Shown: in pieces, positions 27,568 to 38,399 of the stretch
Numbering within the stretch: the first letter of the stretch is position 1
Layout of the letters: every line of letters begins with the position of its first letter
DNA from: Anthopleura xanthogrammica
Lineage: Eukaryota; Cnidaria; Anthozoa; Actiniaria; Actiniidae
DNA: 64,000 nt
Reading direction: 5' to 3'
Assembly: GCA_964019055.1 (NCBI GenBank)
Contig: OZ025206.1
Span: 15,163,291-15,227,290 of the forward strand
Made by a program: the position numbers and the translations under genes
The notes under the pieces: generated by a model
What the model was told of the DNA's origin: nothing
What the model saw: the letters and a program-made list of their open reading frames with translations, nothing else
Databases searched by the model: none

Positions 27568-28353
27568 CGCCGTGTTTACACTCGGACAAACTACTGAGGT
27601 ATAAGGGTAACGATACCTTGGTTAACATTTATTGTGTGTAAACGCCGGCAAAACCGGCATTAATAAAATAGCATTCAAGAGAATAGAAAGTTTACCTCGA
27701 TTTACTCTTCTATCAGGCATGGTTGAGAACAGTAACCGACGGTACGATGATTATTTATGCGTATCTTACACTTCTTTTCGTGGAATGCGAGTGTTTTTTA
27801 TTTGCATTACAATGATGCATGGTAGCGCTCTCTGAACATGAAAATTAAATTCAGCGCCGTCTCTTCTTCATGCCGGTATTTTTGAATTGCGCAAATTTTT
27901 TTCTGATTAGACCTTTTTGCTCTATCACTATTTTCGACTTCGTGCGCTTTAAGAACAATAGGTGCATCAAAGATTGTAAAATATTTGAACATCTTTAGAA
28001 TTTGAATAAAAGATGCCTGTATTTCATTGTTGTTGAACGATAGTTGTAGTCAGGTCATAATTTCAACATACGTAAGTGTTGTGCATTGGTATGGCCCGAC
28101 TCGTTGTTAATTACAACAATGAAATACAAGCATCTTTTGTTCAAATTCTAAAGATGTTCAAATTTCGTACAATCTTTGATCTCACCTATTGTTTTGGAAG
28201 CGCACGAAGTTGAAAATAGTGATAGAGCAAAAAGGTCTATTAGACAACTACGGTCATTTTTGCACGTGTAAACAATTATTCTTTGAACTATGGTTATGAA
28301 AATTAACCTCGACTTTTTAAAACCTTAGTAAACGTCCAAGTGTAAACACGGCG
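27568..28353. mobile_element. Outer foldback element, CGCCGTGTTTACACT ends
   Basis: CGCCGTGTTTACACTCGGAC at the left mirrors GTCCAAGTGTAAACACGGCG at the right. The internal pair TACCTTGGTTAACATTTATT and AATTAACCTCG is loosely mirrored. The element is interrupted by another complete foldback at 27908-28239. It lies just upstream of the first recognised receptor exon, so it may be intronic. Confidence 0.82.
27908..28239. mobile_element. Inner foldback nested in the 27568 element
   Basis: TAGACCTTTTTGCTCTATCA, then CTATTTTCGACTTCGTGCGC, mirrors the right arm, which ends GATAGAGCAAAAAGGTCTA. The arms exceed 120 bp and continue through AAAGATGTTCAAAT-like blocks. TA flanks the ends. Nesting shows it inserted after the outer element. 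Confidence 0.88.
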
Positions 28354-28359
28354 ATAGTG

Positions 28360-30490
28360 GCGTGCGCGCGGTAACTTTCATTAACTTGCCATAATTTTGA
28401 AGGTGCATAGATTTCTTTGTTTTGCGTTTCTTTGTGCTGTTGTGTGCTCGGCTTAAAGTGTCCTTACGCTATCGCAAACTCGCCTTGTTTCAATCAGGGA
28501 TAAAGACAAAATAATTGGGAGAAAAAACCTGCTGTGTTGTATATAAAATTAGTAAGATTCCCCTTGATGGATTTTTTGATTAAGGCTGATTGCGCACTCG
28601 ACTGCCATGGCCAATGCCAGGTGGATATTCCCTATGGCTGTTGCCTTTGCGTCTTTTAAAAGTCATGAAACGCACGTCACGATAAAATAAATGTTTTTTT
28701 ATAACAATCTGTCCTTGACTACCACTAACTGTGGAAGGCGGGTGCTGTATTATTAAAGCTTCCAACAACTTTGCTTTGATATCTAACCATGCAAAATGGC
28801 TTCTCCTTTAGCTCTCGCGCGCCTGACTAGACTTAGGGACGTCAAGAGAGCCAATTGAATTAGACATATAACATACTTCAAGTGGAGGACCGGCCCTCTG
28901 AATAAATACGACCAGAATATTCCATTGTCTCTAATAAAATACTCAAGTGGTTTACCCATTGAAAGTAGTGATTTTGAAATTCAGAGATTCAATTTGTAGT
29001 TTTGTGCTTCAGTGAATGTCATCTTTGTTTAAATTATCGTGGTTGGATCCTTCTTATTCCTCTAGCAACAAAACTCGTGAAAATTAAATTCTTATATTGT
29101 CACTCTCGCTCTCTGTTTACAACGTTAACGATTTTAAGTTTATGGCACTCTTTTTCTTTCGCCATTGCCTTCTTTCTTTCTTTCTTTCTTTCTTCCTTCC
29201 TTCCTTCCTTCCTTCCTTCCTTCCTTTCTTTCTTTCTTTCTTCCTTCCTTCCTTTCTTCCTTTCTTTCTTCCTTTTTCTCTCTCTCTCTTTCTTTCTTTT
29301 CTTTTCTTTCTTCCCTTTCCTTTTCATAATTCTCTTTCATTTCACTCTCTGTCTTTTTACAAACTCCAATGCTACAATACTCAAGAAGAAACAATTATGT
29401 AGGCGCAGCAGGGATCATAAAAAACGTGATTCAACACTTGGTGACTCGTAGAAAGAGTAAAAAAAGCTCTTACTCACCCCTTGATCCAAAAAAAATCCAA
29501 AACAAGAATAAAGACGTATACACGATCCAACGACATGATCCAACTTGGACCAGTTTGTACACGAGCTCTCTTTTAACCTAGAATAAGTAAAATAGATAGA
29601 AGAACTAGTTGTAGAGTCATCAAAGAATCGCACGTCTTTATAACAGTAAGCGAGGATCTATACAACATTTAATATGCAGAGTTAGTAACTTACTAGGATC
29701 ATTATCATATGTCCATTGCGAATATATAAATTATTAAACTGCGTCTTCCGGCAGTTAAAAGGGATAATTGTTATAGTGTACTTAAGTTTATCTAAAAGTA
29801 CAAAGAAAAGGAATAGTGTTATTTTAATCAAGACGAGCACGGAAGAGACAAATACTGAACAAATTCGCAATGAGTTTTGATTGGACGAATCGTTAGATAA
29901 TAACAATGGGAAGCCATTTCAATGTCGGATTGACATGCCTTACTGAATGGGACTTGGCTCCAAGAGTTCGCAAATTTTCGTTTCAAAAAAAATTAATTTA
30001 TCTAATTCTTTTTTCCTTTGTGGATTTTAAGTTTCAGTCGAAAATGAGGTGTTGTAGACACTAAATAGTTCAGTGGTGCATTTGTTTAGTGTTCGGTGTT
30101 AAAGATGCTAGGATGATCGCCCAGGCAACAAATAATAATTGTTTCGTGGTATAGAGGGAAAGAGTGGAGTAAAACAGACCATTGACGAGAGGTATATATT
30201 TTTGGGCTTTTTTCTATTAAAGCCAGTCGTTCTGTTAATATATATAATGTAAGTCATCTTCATTTCTTGATTTTTATCATGTGTATTAACGCAGAACTGG
30301 TTTGTCCTGCTAACACCTGCTGACATTAGTCAAAAAAATTGGCGAAAACGATTTCTGGCTGTCATTAATACCTAACAGTTGAACTGACACAACTCATTTA
30401 AGACCATTTAGGTTAACATGAAAATAGATACGTGAAGGAATACATGCATTTCTGTATTATATGATGCTCAATATTCCAATGAATCGCTAG
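28360..30490. other. Gene-free interval
   Basis: No exon recognised, although the missing 5' exon of the receptor gene would be expected somewhere past 27427. A hydrophobic minus-strand stretch near 29780-29870 could be read as a signal sequence, but its donor is poor and I do not call it. Confidence 0.4.
29165..29325. repeat. TTTC/TTCC pyrimidine microsatellite
   Basis: Blocks of (TTTC)n and (TTCC)n alternate, followed by (TC)n. Four overlapping frames across it (Ser/Leu/Phe-rich on plus, Lys/Glu/Arg-rich on minus) are repeat artefacts. Confidence 0.93.
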
Positions 30491-30492
30491 AT

Positions 30493-30742
30493 CAACGTTA
30501 GAAGAAATGCACCAAAAATTTTTTAATAGCCTTGTAGAATTATAAGAAAAAAATCTAAAATAACTAGACTAAATTAGCGATGTAATGAACTATGAGTGTA
30601 AACAACTCTGTTTTCGATTAACGTTACAAGAAATGCAACAAAAGTTTTATAGCCATGGCGAACTGTAAGAAAAAACTAAAATAGCTAGACTAAATATAGC
30701 GATATAATGAACTGTGAAGGTTAACAACTCTGTTCTCAAGAA
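30493..30742. repeat. Direct duplication, about 124-bp unit x 2
   Basis: AACGTTAGAAGAAATGCACC, then AAAAATTTTTTAATAGCC, in copy 1 corresponds to AACGTTACAAGAAATGCAAC, then AAAAGTTTTATAGCC, in copy 2. Both continue through AACTAGACTAAAT / AGCTAGACTAAAT and AACAACTCTGTT. Confidence 0.88.
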
Positions 30743-32216
30743 TGGCTGATAGAGAAAATATACGTACGTCATTGCGGTACGAACAGCAAAAGATAATGAA
30801 AAGCCTGTGTTGCGTGGGATGTCATTCAACATCAATTTGAACTTAAAACTTCGGATTATTAAAAACACACTCTGCTGATACGCAATGTTATGTCAACAAA
30901 ATGCTAATATATATACACCCGAGGTAAACGTTTAGCTTTTGTTTTTACTATCAATTTTTAATATGTTTTTCTGTGGAGGCCTAAAACTATTGATGTTGTT
31001 TGGCAGTTCCAAGCAAGAAATATTTCACTCGAGGAAATTATAAATACCTTTTTGTACGAGCTTGTCTTTCCATTTTACATACAGTTATATTATTTTCCTT
31101 TAGCAGTGTTGTTTGCCGTGGATAACTCTCACTATATATTTTATAATTTACCACGTCAGTTTTAAAAATAATCTTCAACCGACACTGGCAATCAAACCAG
31201 CAGCTAAATGGATCATACATATAGTTCTCTCAAGTGAATGATTATAGTTTTGAAATTCTGATTTTTGAAATTTTCTAGAAAAAAGGAAGAGAGAAAAAAA
31301 TAGAAAAAATAATGGATGCAGAGCATTAAATAACGAACTTAAAGTTATCGTGTTTATATAGATATTGATCTTGAAGTATACATTGATATCCCTTGCGGTT
31401 TCCAAATGTTTTAGAGAACTTCCCTTTTATTCCCTTAGTTTGGTCCTTTACAGAAGAGCATTTCGTGAGAAAACCTGGCTTTGAATTGCCTTTGTTTCAG
31501 TAACACCTTGAATTCATTTGATCACTTAACATGAAACTTTGTTATACCAACAGAAGCTACAGTACGTTAGATGAATTGAACAGTTTTTTTTTCAACTATG
31601 AATATATTATAGTCATGCTTTACCAGTAACTGTTCCTAATGATCCTTTTCATGCACAAGAGTCAGGCAAATCGCTCTTGTAATGCGAAACTGCATTAGAA
31701 TATGTTAAAAGACGGTGTAACACATGCAGTTAAATCATTTCTAAATTATGAGATTGTAAAGCATTACTAGTCACCTTTAGGGTACACGCAGATATTCGGG
31801 TTTTTCTCTTGCAACGAAGTTGGCTAACTGCTAGCTTGACAAGAAAACCAAAAACGCACAACCAAACTTTGCAGATTATTTTCTCTGATACACCTCACCT
31901 TGAATTTGTGGAGGTTCTAAGCTATTATACAAATCCTGGGGGCGAAACATTTCTTGCAGAGTGCACAGTATTGTTTCAGTCTATTAAAGAGTGAAATTTC
32001 ATTACGTGGACAACATTGAATAGTAACGACTAACGTTACCGCTGCTACGCGGTCATGGTTAATGAATGAGGTGAGAGTGAGGTCAGAAGTGGGCTTGATG
32101 GGGGAATGCAATCTTCTTTCCGAACCGTTGGTATTCTTTAGCTGCAGGGAGCTTATCATGTATCTACAATAACACCAAGAACAAGCAATAAGTTCTGGGA
32201 AAATCCTAGTCAACTA

Positions 32217-32460
32217 AAATGCACTGCGCGCCGAAAACAATGCAACCCGCCATTTTCTCTGCAAGGCAAAATGGCGGTTTTGTAGGTGAAGTTTGGGAAT
32301 CCAATTCCATCAGTCTTGTTATTCAAGCTAGAAGTTTAAAACCATCTAGATATAATGCTAAGTAGTTATTTTGTACTTTTCGTGATATTTTATAAATGTT
32401 GGCAAAGAATCTAAGGTAAATTTCGTATGTAAACAATGATTTAGGTGCGCAGTGCATTGT
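32217..32460. mobile_element. Possible small element, ATGCACTGCGC ends
   Basis: ATGCACTGCGC at the left and GCGCAGTGCAT at the right are inverted, and an inner hairpin CCGCCATTTT/AAAATGGCGG is at about 32249-32276. No target duplication was confirmed. Confidence 0.5.
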
Positions 32461-32989
32461 GTTGATTATGATTCTTTAAAATGCAATTGAAATTGAACAG
32501 TTGAAATAGTGGCTTATACAATACCCAAGAAACTAAATTCAATCCTAAACTTCATCGCAGCTATCATCGTAAACACTAAGAATCATGTATGGAACAGTTA
32601 CTGAGATTCTTTTCATTAGGGATTTTTAAGATTTTCTTTAAAAAATCAACCTTTCATTAGCATGATGAAATTAAGGCATTCTGCATAACTCAAGCGCGGC
32701 CAATTGATCCCAGATGGCTGTTCAACGAAGAGCATTTCAAGACACCAACAGCTTGAGGGCACGTTAACATATTGCACATTACTACATGTGATTCCAAAAC
32801 AATTCCAGATGATCTGAGAAAAAAAATTTATAACCAATCAGAATCGAGAAAATTTGCAAAACTGAGGTGTCATCCGGTTACTCGGGAAACGGTTATTTCT
32901 TTATTTTATTTTCCCATTCAATAATGAATATCATAGTAAATGTATATAAAATATTTTTAAAATTTCCTCAAACTCAGTTCTCAACTGAA

Positions 32990-33220
32990 AGGGGCACTTG
33001 GATAAAAATGCCCTATTTTTCAGTGAAAGTCCAAATAATTCAAATATTTGAGAATAATATGATTCAATTATGATTATGTAAATCAGATTGGCGAACATTT
33101 CAGTTTAGCCTGGGAGCCACTTGCAGTTGAGGAATTTTGGTTTAAAAACTAAAAGAACAATAGGGTTGAATGTATGACGTCATTTACTCACAATTTAATA
33201 GATGCTACAATGATTGATAA
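32990..33220 (+). mobile_element. 5' half of the TTAA MITE
   Basis: This copy starts AGGGGCACTTGGATAAAAAT-like at 32990 and tracks the full copy at 22434 through GCCTGGGAGCCACTTGCAGT and ATGACGTCATTTACTCACAA. It stops shortly after TTAGATGCT, so the right half is absent. Confidence 0.82.
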
Positions 33221-33534
33221 TAACCAACCTCTGGGCTTATGAAAGTCAAGGCAATTCTACTCACAGATCAAACTGAAATTTAGCTCGTTAGGGTTTGCGG
33301 AGCAGGAGGAAAACCAGATAACCCGGAGAAAAACATTGAATCAAGGGAGAGACCAATCAAACTCTAGTCATGAAATTAAATCAAACCTCAAACTTACTCC
33401 AGAGATAAAAGGCGAATGGCCTACCCGCTACTACGCCACCCTTGATTCTCCAAACAAACTAATGTGGACATCGCGGTAAAGCGATGTTTGTCACAGGTGA
33501 TTACTTTGCACTGCACTCGTATTAGAAAAAAGGC
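33221..33534. other. Gene-free interval
   Basis: Unremarkable AT-rich sequence between two element copies; no gene or repeat is seen. Confidence 0.4.
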
Positions 33535-33538
33535 TTAA

Positions 33539-33727
33539 GGCGCAGAGACACAGTGCAACATTGCGCGCAATATTGTAGGCAATGTTGCTGATGTAAGATT
33601 GTTTTCTACTACAGCAACATTGCGCGCAACAAATTTTGCGCAAACGAATTGCGTCGTGTGACATCGTTCGCAACATGCATCTATTGCCTGCAACATTGCG
33701 CGCAATGCTACACCATATGTCCGCGCC
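33539..33727. mobile_element. Foldback with GGCGC ends and AACATTGCGCGCAA blocks
   Basis: The ends GGCGC and GCGCC are flanked by TTAA-like bases, and the block CAACATTGCGCGCAA occurs three times inside in both orientations. The layout parallels the element at 3936 (GGCGCGATTACAC ends, repeated GCAAC words), so the two may be distant relatives. Confidence 0.7.
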
Positions 33728-34172
33728 TAATTTACAGCTTCAGTCTTCTTTTCATCCATATTTTCTAGTTTCATTCGTCGTTTCATATCCTGCGTGAGGA
33801 ATGTCACATGCAGCCATGAGAGAGGTGGGTCTTACCACAGTCTAGTTTTGGTAGACATCTATTTTTAGTCTGTTTTAATTGGATTTTTTAAACAAAAGCT
33901 TTTTGAAAAACAAGATAGATTGTATTGTTTTATAATTCCAATGTTATAACTTCTAAAATTTGACTCTGTCATTTTCGTTCTATTCTAGTCTTCCTTTAAT
34001 ATAAATAAAAGTGTTCATTTTCTGAAAGCTAAATAAACATTATTTCGAAAAACATTTTCAAAATATTCATTAATCCGATAACTATTTTACATATTTGGAT
34101 GATAGAGTTTTGGAAGCACAAGGTACAAACAAACGAATGAATGGATAAATGAATTGGTTGAATTAACGCAAA

Positions 34173-34326
34173 TAGACCTTTCTGAATTCGCTTGACTGAC
34201 CACAGAACAATAGATTCAAGGCGAGGCTAGAGTAGACAAATGCAGTAAATGTATGGATTTGAAAACTCCAGTCTGGACTTAAATGTTTTGTTCTTTGGTC
34301 AGTAAAGCGAATTCGGGAAAGGTCTT
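34173..34326. mobile_element. Foldback with TAGACCTTTC ends
   Basis: TAGACCTTTCTGAATTCGCT, then TGACTGACC, mirrors GGTCAGTAAAGCGAATTCGG, then GAAAGGTCTT. It shares the TAGACCT terminus with families A and B and with the nested element at 27908. Confidence 0.82.
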
Positions 34327-34854
34327 TTCAGCCCGAATGCATAGAACACTAAAAGACACCAATAGTAAACGTCAACAATAAAAGCCTTGATCCTGCAGAC
34401 AACATTTAGTAAATGTATCCGCGTTTTGTTATACTAATAAACTCAAAAATCTTACCCCACGCCTTGGAGAAGCACTAGTAGAAATCCAGCTCACATCCCT
34501 TTTGAGGGCTAAAAACATTAAACATCTTAAGTAAGTACTCGTGGATAAACTACACGTTTAGGCAATGCCTAGAGAAAAACTGATATGGCAATTTTTACAT
34601 AGAACATGTCAGCAAACATCAAGTATTTCCTTTACGAACAAAAACAGTTGTTTGTTAATAAAAAAATTTACCATCAATTGGAAAAACAATACCAAACTAA
34701 CGAAATTAATCTACCGGATTTACTTTGCACATTTCCGTATCGTCTTCGGGGGACATGCATGCAATTATATCTAAACAAGTCGTGCTGCCTTACCATATCC
34801 AGTAGAATAGCGATCATAGACAGAAGAACCATCACTTTGGAAATCTGTGACAAA

Positions 34855-35051
34855 TAGGCCTATTTTGCTTGGGTGTATTTTTTCCCCCATTTCAAACCAT
34901 GTGTCATTCTCTTGGGAATGAGATTCTTTGTTTGGGTTGTGTCCATATTCGTGTGTCATTTCATGTGCAACTGTTAAACAAAAATGATACTCTAGGGAAT
35001 GAAACGTGGTCAGAAATGGGAAAGCATTACGACCGAGCTAAAATGGTATAT
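34855..35051 (+). mobile_element. MITE family B, full-length diverged copy
   Basis: TAGGCCTATTTTGCTTGGGT, then CCCATTTCAAACCATGTGTC, at the left mirrors GAAACGTGGTCAGAAATGGG, then AAAGCATTACGACCGAGC, at the right. Confidence 0.82.
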
Positions 35052-35267
35052 TAGGAGAAGCTGCGAAAACCAGAAAAACGAATTTTAGTGAAAATATTGA
35101 ACCCGATTCCAATAGACCTATGTAACATTGTTTTAAGCTCAAAACATGAACTTAGAATTAACTTAATGATTTTGCGTTTTATAGGCCGTTTGCAACAATG
35201 GCGTCATCTTACTACCACTACCAGAATGCACCGCAAATAGACCTTCAAAGCGGGAACCGCCAGATAT

Positions 35268-35785
35268 TTTAAAAGTTTTAACGAGTGAGTTAAACTCACG
35301 CGAAAACTTTCATAGATTCATAGAATAGATCATAGATTTAACGCCTAAAAAATTATTTATTATTTGTTATCAAAATATTGATTTCAAAACTTATTTGCTT
35401 TCAATGGGATCAAAACGAAAACTGCTAGATATTTAGTTTAACGAGTGAGTTAAACTCACGCGAAAACTTTCATAGATTCATAGAATAGATCATACATTTA
35501 ACGCCTAAAAAATTATTTATTATTTATTGTTATCAAAATATTGATTTCCAAACTTATTTGCTTTCAATGGGATCAAAACGGAAACTGCTAGATATTTAGT
35601 TTTAACGAGTGAGTCAAACTCACGCGAAAACTTTCATAGATTCATAGAATAGATCATACATTTAACGCCTAAAAAAATAATTATTATTTTTTGTTATCAA
35701 AATATTGGTTTCCAAACTTATTTGTTTTCAATGGGTTCAAAGCGGAAATTGCTAGATATTAAGTTAAACTCACGCGAAAACCTCC
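35268..35785. repeat. 160-bp tandem repeat, about 3.2 copies
   Basis: TAACGAGTGAGTTAAACTCA, then CGCGAAAACTTTCATAGATT, restarts at 35281, 35441 and 35605. A fourth partial copy begins at about 35763. The inner GAGTGAGTTTAACTC-type words are themselves palindromic. Confidence 0.9.
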
Positions 35786-35789
35786 AAAG

Positions 35790-36880
35790 TGCTCTTGTCA
35801 AAAGCTATGAGATAATTCAGATCAAAACAAGTAATTGTGTTTTTAAGTGTAGAAGTTAAAATGGTACCGGTGTTCCAGTAAGAGATTTAAATTGGCGGGA
35901 AAAACGTCAACACATTAATTAAGAACTTTTGGCACTCCAGGCTGTACACGTATTTGGTTTTACCGAAAAACGCTAGACTTGGAGGGCTGTTATTTCAAAC
36001 TATTAAGACATAAAATTTTTACGCTGATTGTGGGCGATTGCCTTGAGTCAGATCTTTTAAAGTTAATGCTATCAAAATTGAGTTCGATAAGTGATAATAT
36101 TTGTTGAATTTAGGCGAATATTATGACGAAGTTATGTCGAAAATGAGGCGTTATTCTGACAGCGCAACCGCCTCTCGTCGAGGAACATGATAATAAATTA
36201 ATGGCAGTAGTTTTACAGGAGCAAAAACAATTTTCCTCGATTTTTTTTTCTCTACTGATATTAGTACGCGTTTCTCTTGACTCCTCGAAGAGTCTTATCT
36301 AAGACAAATACCAAAATTTCCATGAAAAAGATAGGATTATGCTACCAATGTTATCAGCTCTCTCGATTTAAATGTTCTTGACTCAAACGTTTGTGGCCAA
36401 ATAAAGCAAAAAATATCGACTGATTGTTGTATCTATATCTAATTTTGGGTATATTCTCAATACAATATTCTCGACTGACACTTTCAAGATTATGCTGTTT
36501 AAATTATCGTTGTTAGCTCGTCTGATCAAGTTGTGGAGATATTGCGGAAGATAGGAGGAATTCTACAACTATAGTGTCTTAAATTTCCACGTGTTTTAAC
36601 ATGTCATAACGTGCCGTTTCGATTCAGATTTAGTATAGACTACTTCATTCTCCTCGAAGAACGAGAGGAGAAAAAATTCTAATAATGACAAATGAAGCAG
36701 TGTGTGTCAAAGAAAACTCCAAAAATACCAAAAATTTCGATTCAAAATAATAATGCCAAGAACAGGAAATGGATTTACATGAAAATCAGCTGAGATCGTT
36801 CTCTTGCCAGAGCTTTCCTTGCTGCATTCTTATCCTGTTTCCTAAGTGACTCTGAACACGGGCATGCATGCTGTATTGAA
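35790..36880. other. Gene-free interval
   Basis: AT-rich sequence; no convincing ORF, hairpin or tandem array. Confidence 0.45.
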
Positions 36881-37028
36881 CGGCTTATGAAACCCGAATA
36901 ATCGCGAATAATCGCGAATAGTCCCGAATACCGGCAAATTCTAAATACCAATACATAATTGAGTAATATTTCTTGCTATTGTTAGTACTCCCGACATAAT
37001 ATAAGTTCTTCCAACGCCCGCCACATCT

Positions 37029-37106
37029 AGCCTGCGTACAGCCCGACCAAACTACCAGTAATCTGGTTAACAGTTAACCAGCGTTTAGTCGGGCTGCACG
37101 CAGGCT
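37029..37106. repeat. 78-bp hairpin, AGCCTGCGTACAGCCCGAC arms
   Basis: AGCCTGCGTACAGCCCGACC, then AAAC, mirrors GTTTAGTCGGGCTGCACGCA, then GGCT, with an inner CTGGTTAACAGTTAACCAG palindrome. Confidence 0.88.
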
Positions 37107-37318
37107 GGCCGCCAAATCATGATTTTTGAATATTTTATAATACTAAACTAGTAGAGTTCTTTTGAATATAAAGTAATTATGTTGTTCAAATGTTATGAAT
37201 ACCATAAAATGTAAAAAAGAGGTACATAACGAAATATATATGTTATAAAAAACTTTCTGGCTGTCACATAAAACTATTTTTACTTTGCACCGTATCTTTC
37301 CGTGTTAAGCGAGCTCGA

Positions 37319-37342
37319 CTGATGAAGAGTTATGACTCAAAC
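37319..37342 (+). ncRNA. Degenerate hammerhead-ribozyme-like core
   Basis: CTGATGA is followed by an AGAGT/ACTC stem with a short loop, and then AAAC, which lacks the G of the GAAAC box. This is the Penelope-type arrangement, probably inactive. Confidence 0.4.
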
Positions 37343-37766
37343 AAACTTGGTATTTGTATAATAACGAGTGATTGTTGCTACAGCCTTCATAATCTTCGAT
37401 CAAAACATTACTTGTCGTAGCCGAAGAGGCGTGAGGACCGGTTATGTAGGCTAACGGAAACATAGACGAAATCATTTTGGTATTACATGACGTTCATTGG
37501 CATAAAAGTAGTACAAGCACAATCGGTAAGAATGCTGGTTTAGCCAACATTATACCGAAAAAATGCTAGCCCATGTTCGACTTGAACAGGTTTCAAAGGT
37601 AAGAGTATGTTTTCCTAAGTCTTGACTTTTGCCGGTTGTGAGTTCGTAATTAAGTTAATAATTCAACGAAACAGCTATGTTTAAGGATCAGTTGTTGAAT
37701 GTATATTATTTAGTGACATAATACGCTAAAAATGCTAAAACATCTAAAGAGAAAACTGTTTAAGCG

Positions 37767-37789
37767 TTTTCGAGCGAAGTCATCATCAG
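37767..37789 (-). ncRNA. Degenerate hammerhead-ribozyme-like core
   Basis: On the minus strand CTGATGA is followed by TGACTTCGCTC and GAAAACG. Both core boxes are present but stem II pairs poorly. Confidence 0.4.
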
Positions 37790-37813
37790 AAAACATGATT
37801 TATTTATTAACAT

Positions 37814-38161
37814 ACTTTATTATATCCACTTTGAAATCACTAGCAAATCCTGTAATCTGATTGGCTCTCAGTAGATTGATTCAAGCACGAATCGCACTAT
37901 TTTGAGTCCGAATCGCATCTTTTTGTCAGCCAATCACAATGCAACACTAGAAAAGGTAACCAATCAGATTACAGGATTGTATGTAATCAGCCAATCAGAT
38001 TACAGCAAATAAGGAACATAAAATGTAGCTTTTTTCAAGTTTGACTGGAATTTTTTGTTACAAAAAGAAACAAAATACCGGCTATTTGTGAATAAATACT
38101 TTTGTATTTATCACAAATTTAGTGTCTATCTAGTATGATTTCAAAATGGATATAATAAAGT
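37814..38161. mobile_element. MITE with ACTTTATTATATCCA ends
   Basis: ACTTTATTATATCCACTTTG, then AAATCA, mirrors TGATTTCAAAATGGATATAA, then TAAAGT. Internal words CCAATCAGATTACAG and CTGTAATCTGATTGG are repeated in both orientations. Confidence 0.85.
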
Positions 38162-38309
38162 GATAATTGAACTTTGTGTCGTGCAATTTTGGTCTGATAT
38201 CAAACTTGCGATTACAAATCACACTCCCGCTACGCGGTCGTGTGATTTTGTTATCGCGCGTTTGATATCAGACCAAATTGCACTCCACTTAGTTCAATTA
38301 CCATTATAT
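38159..38309. mobile_element. Palindrome abutting the previous MITE
   Basis: GTGCAATTTTGGTCTGATAT, then CAAAC, mirrors GTTTGATATCAGACCAAATT, then GCAC. The centre CCGCTACGCGG is itself a palindrome. It directly adjoins the 37814 element. Confidence 0.85.
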
Positions 38310-38399
38310 ATAGTATTGGTATTTGGTATTTGCCGGTATTCGCGAATATTCGCACGCACTTTTCGCAACTATTCGGGACTATTCGGGTAGTTTATCACT

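Larger units (their letters stand above)
36888..38393. mobile_element. Possible composite element bounded by inverted ends
   Basis: CCCGAATAATCGCGAATAAT, then AGTCCCGAATACCGGCAAAT, at the left is mirrored at the right by TTTGCCGGTATTCGCGAATA, then ACTATTCGGGACTATTCGGG. The ends are imperfect and 1.5 kb apart. The interior holds three smaller palindromes and two hammerhead-like cores, which suggests repeated insertion. No transposase frame remains. Confidence 0.55.

Noticed and set aside
29002..29451. 149-codon Ser/Phe/Leu-rich frame and Lys/Glu-rich antisense frames
   Set aside because: Pyrimidine tetranucleotide microsatellite.
29682..29906. Hydrophobic minus-strand stretch as the missing receptor signal-peptide exon
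   Set aside because: No good donor in phase 2 after the hydrophobic part; N-terminal region not receptor-like.
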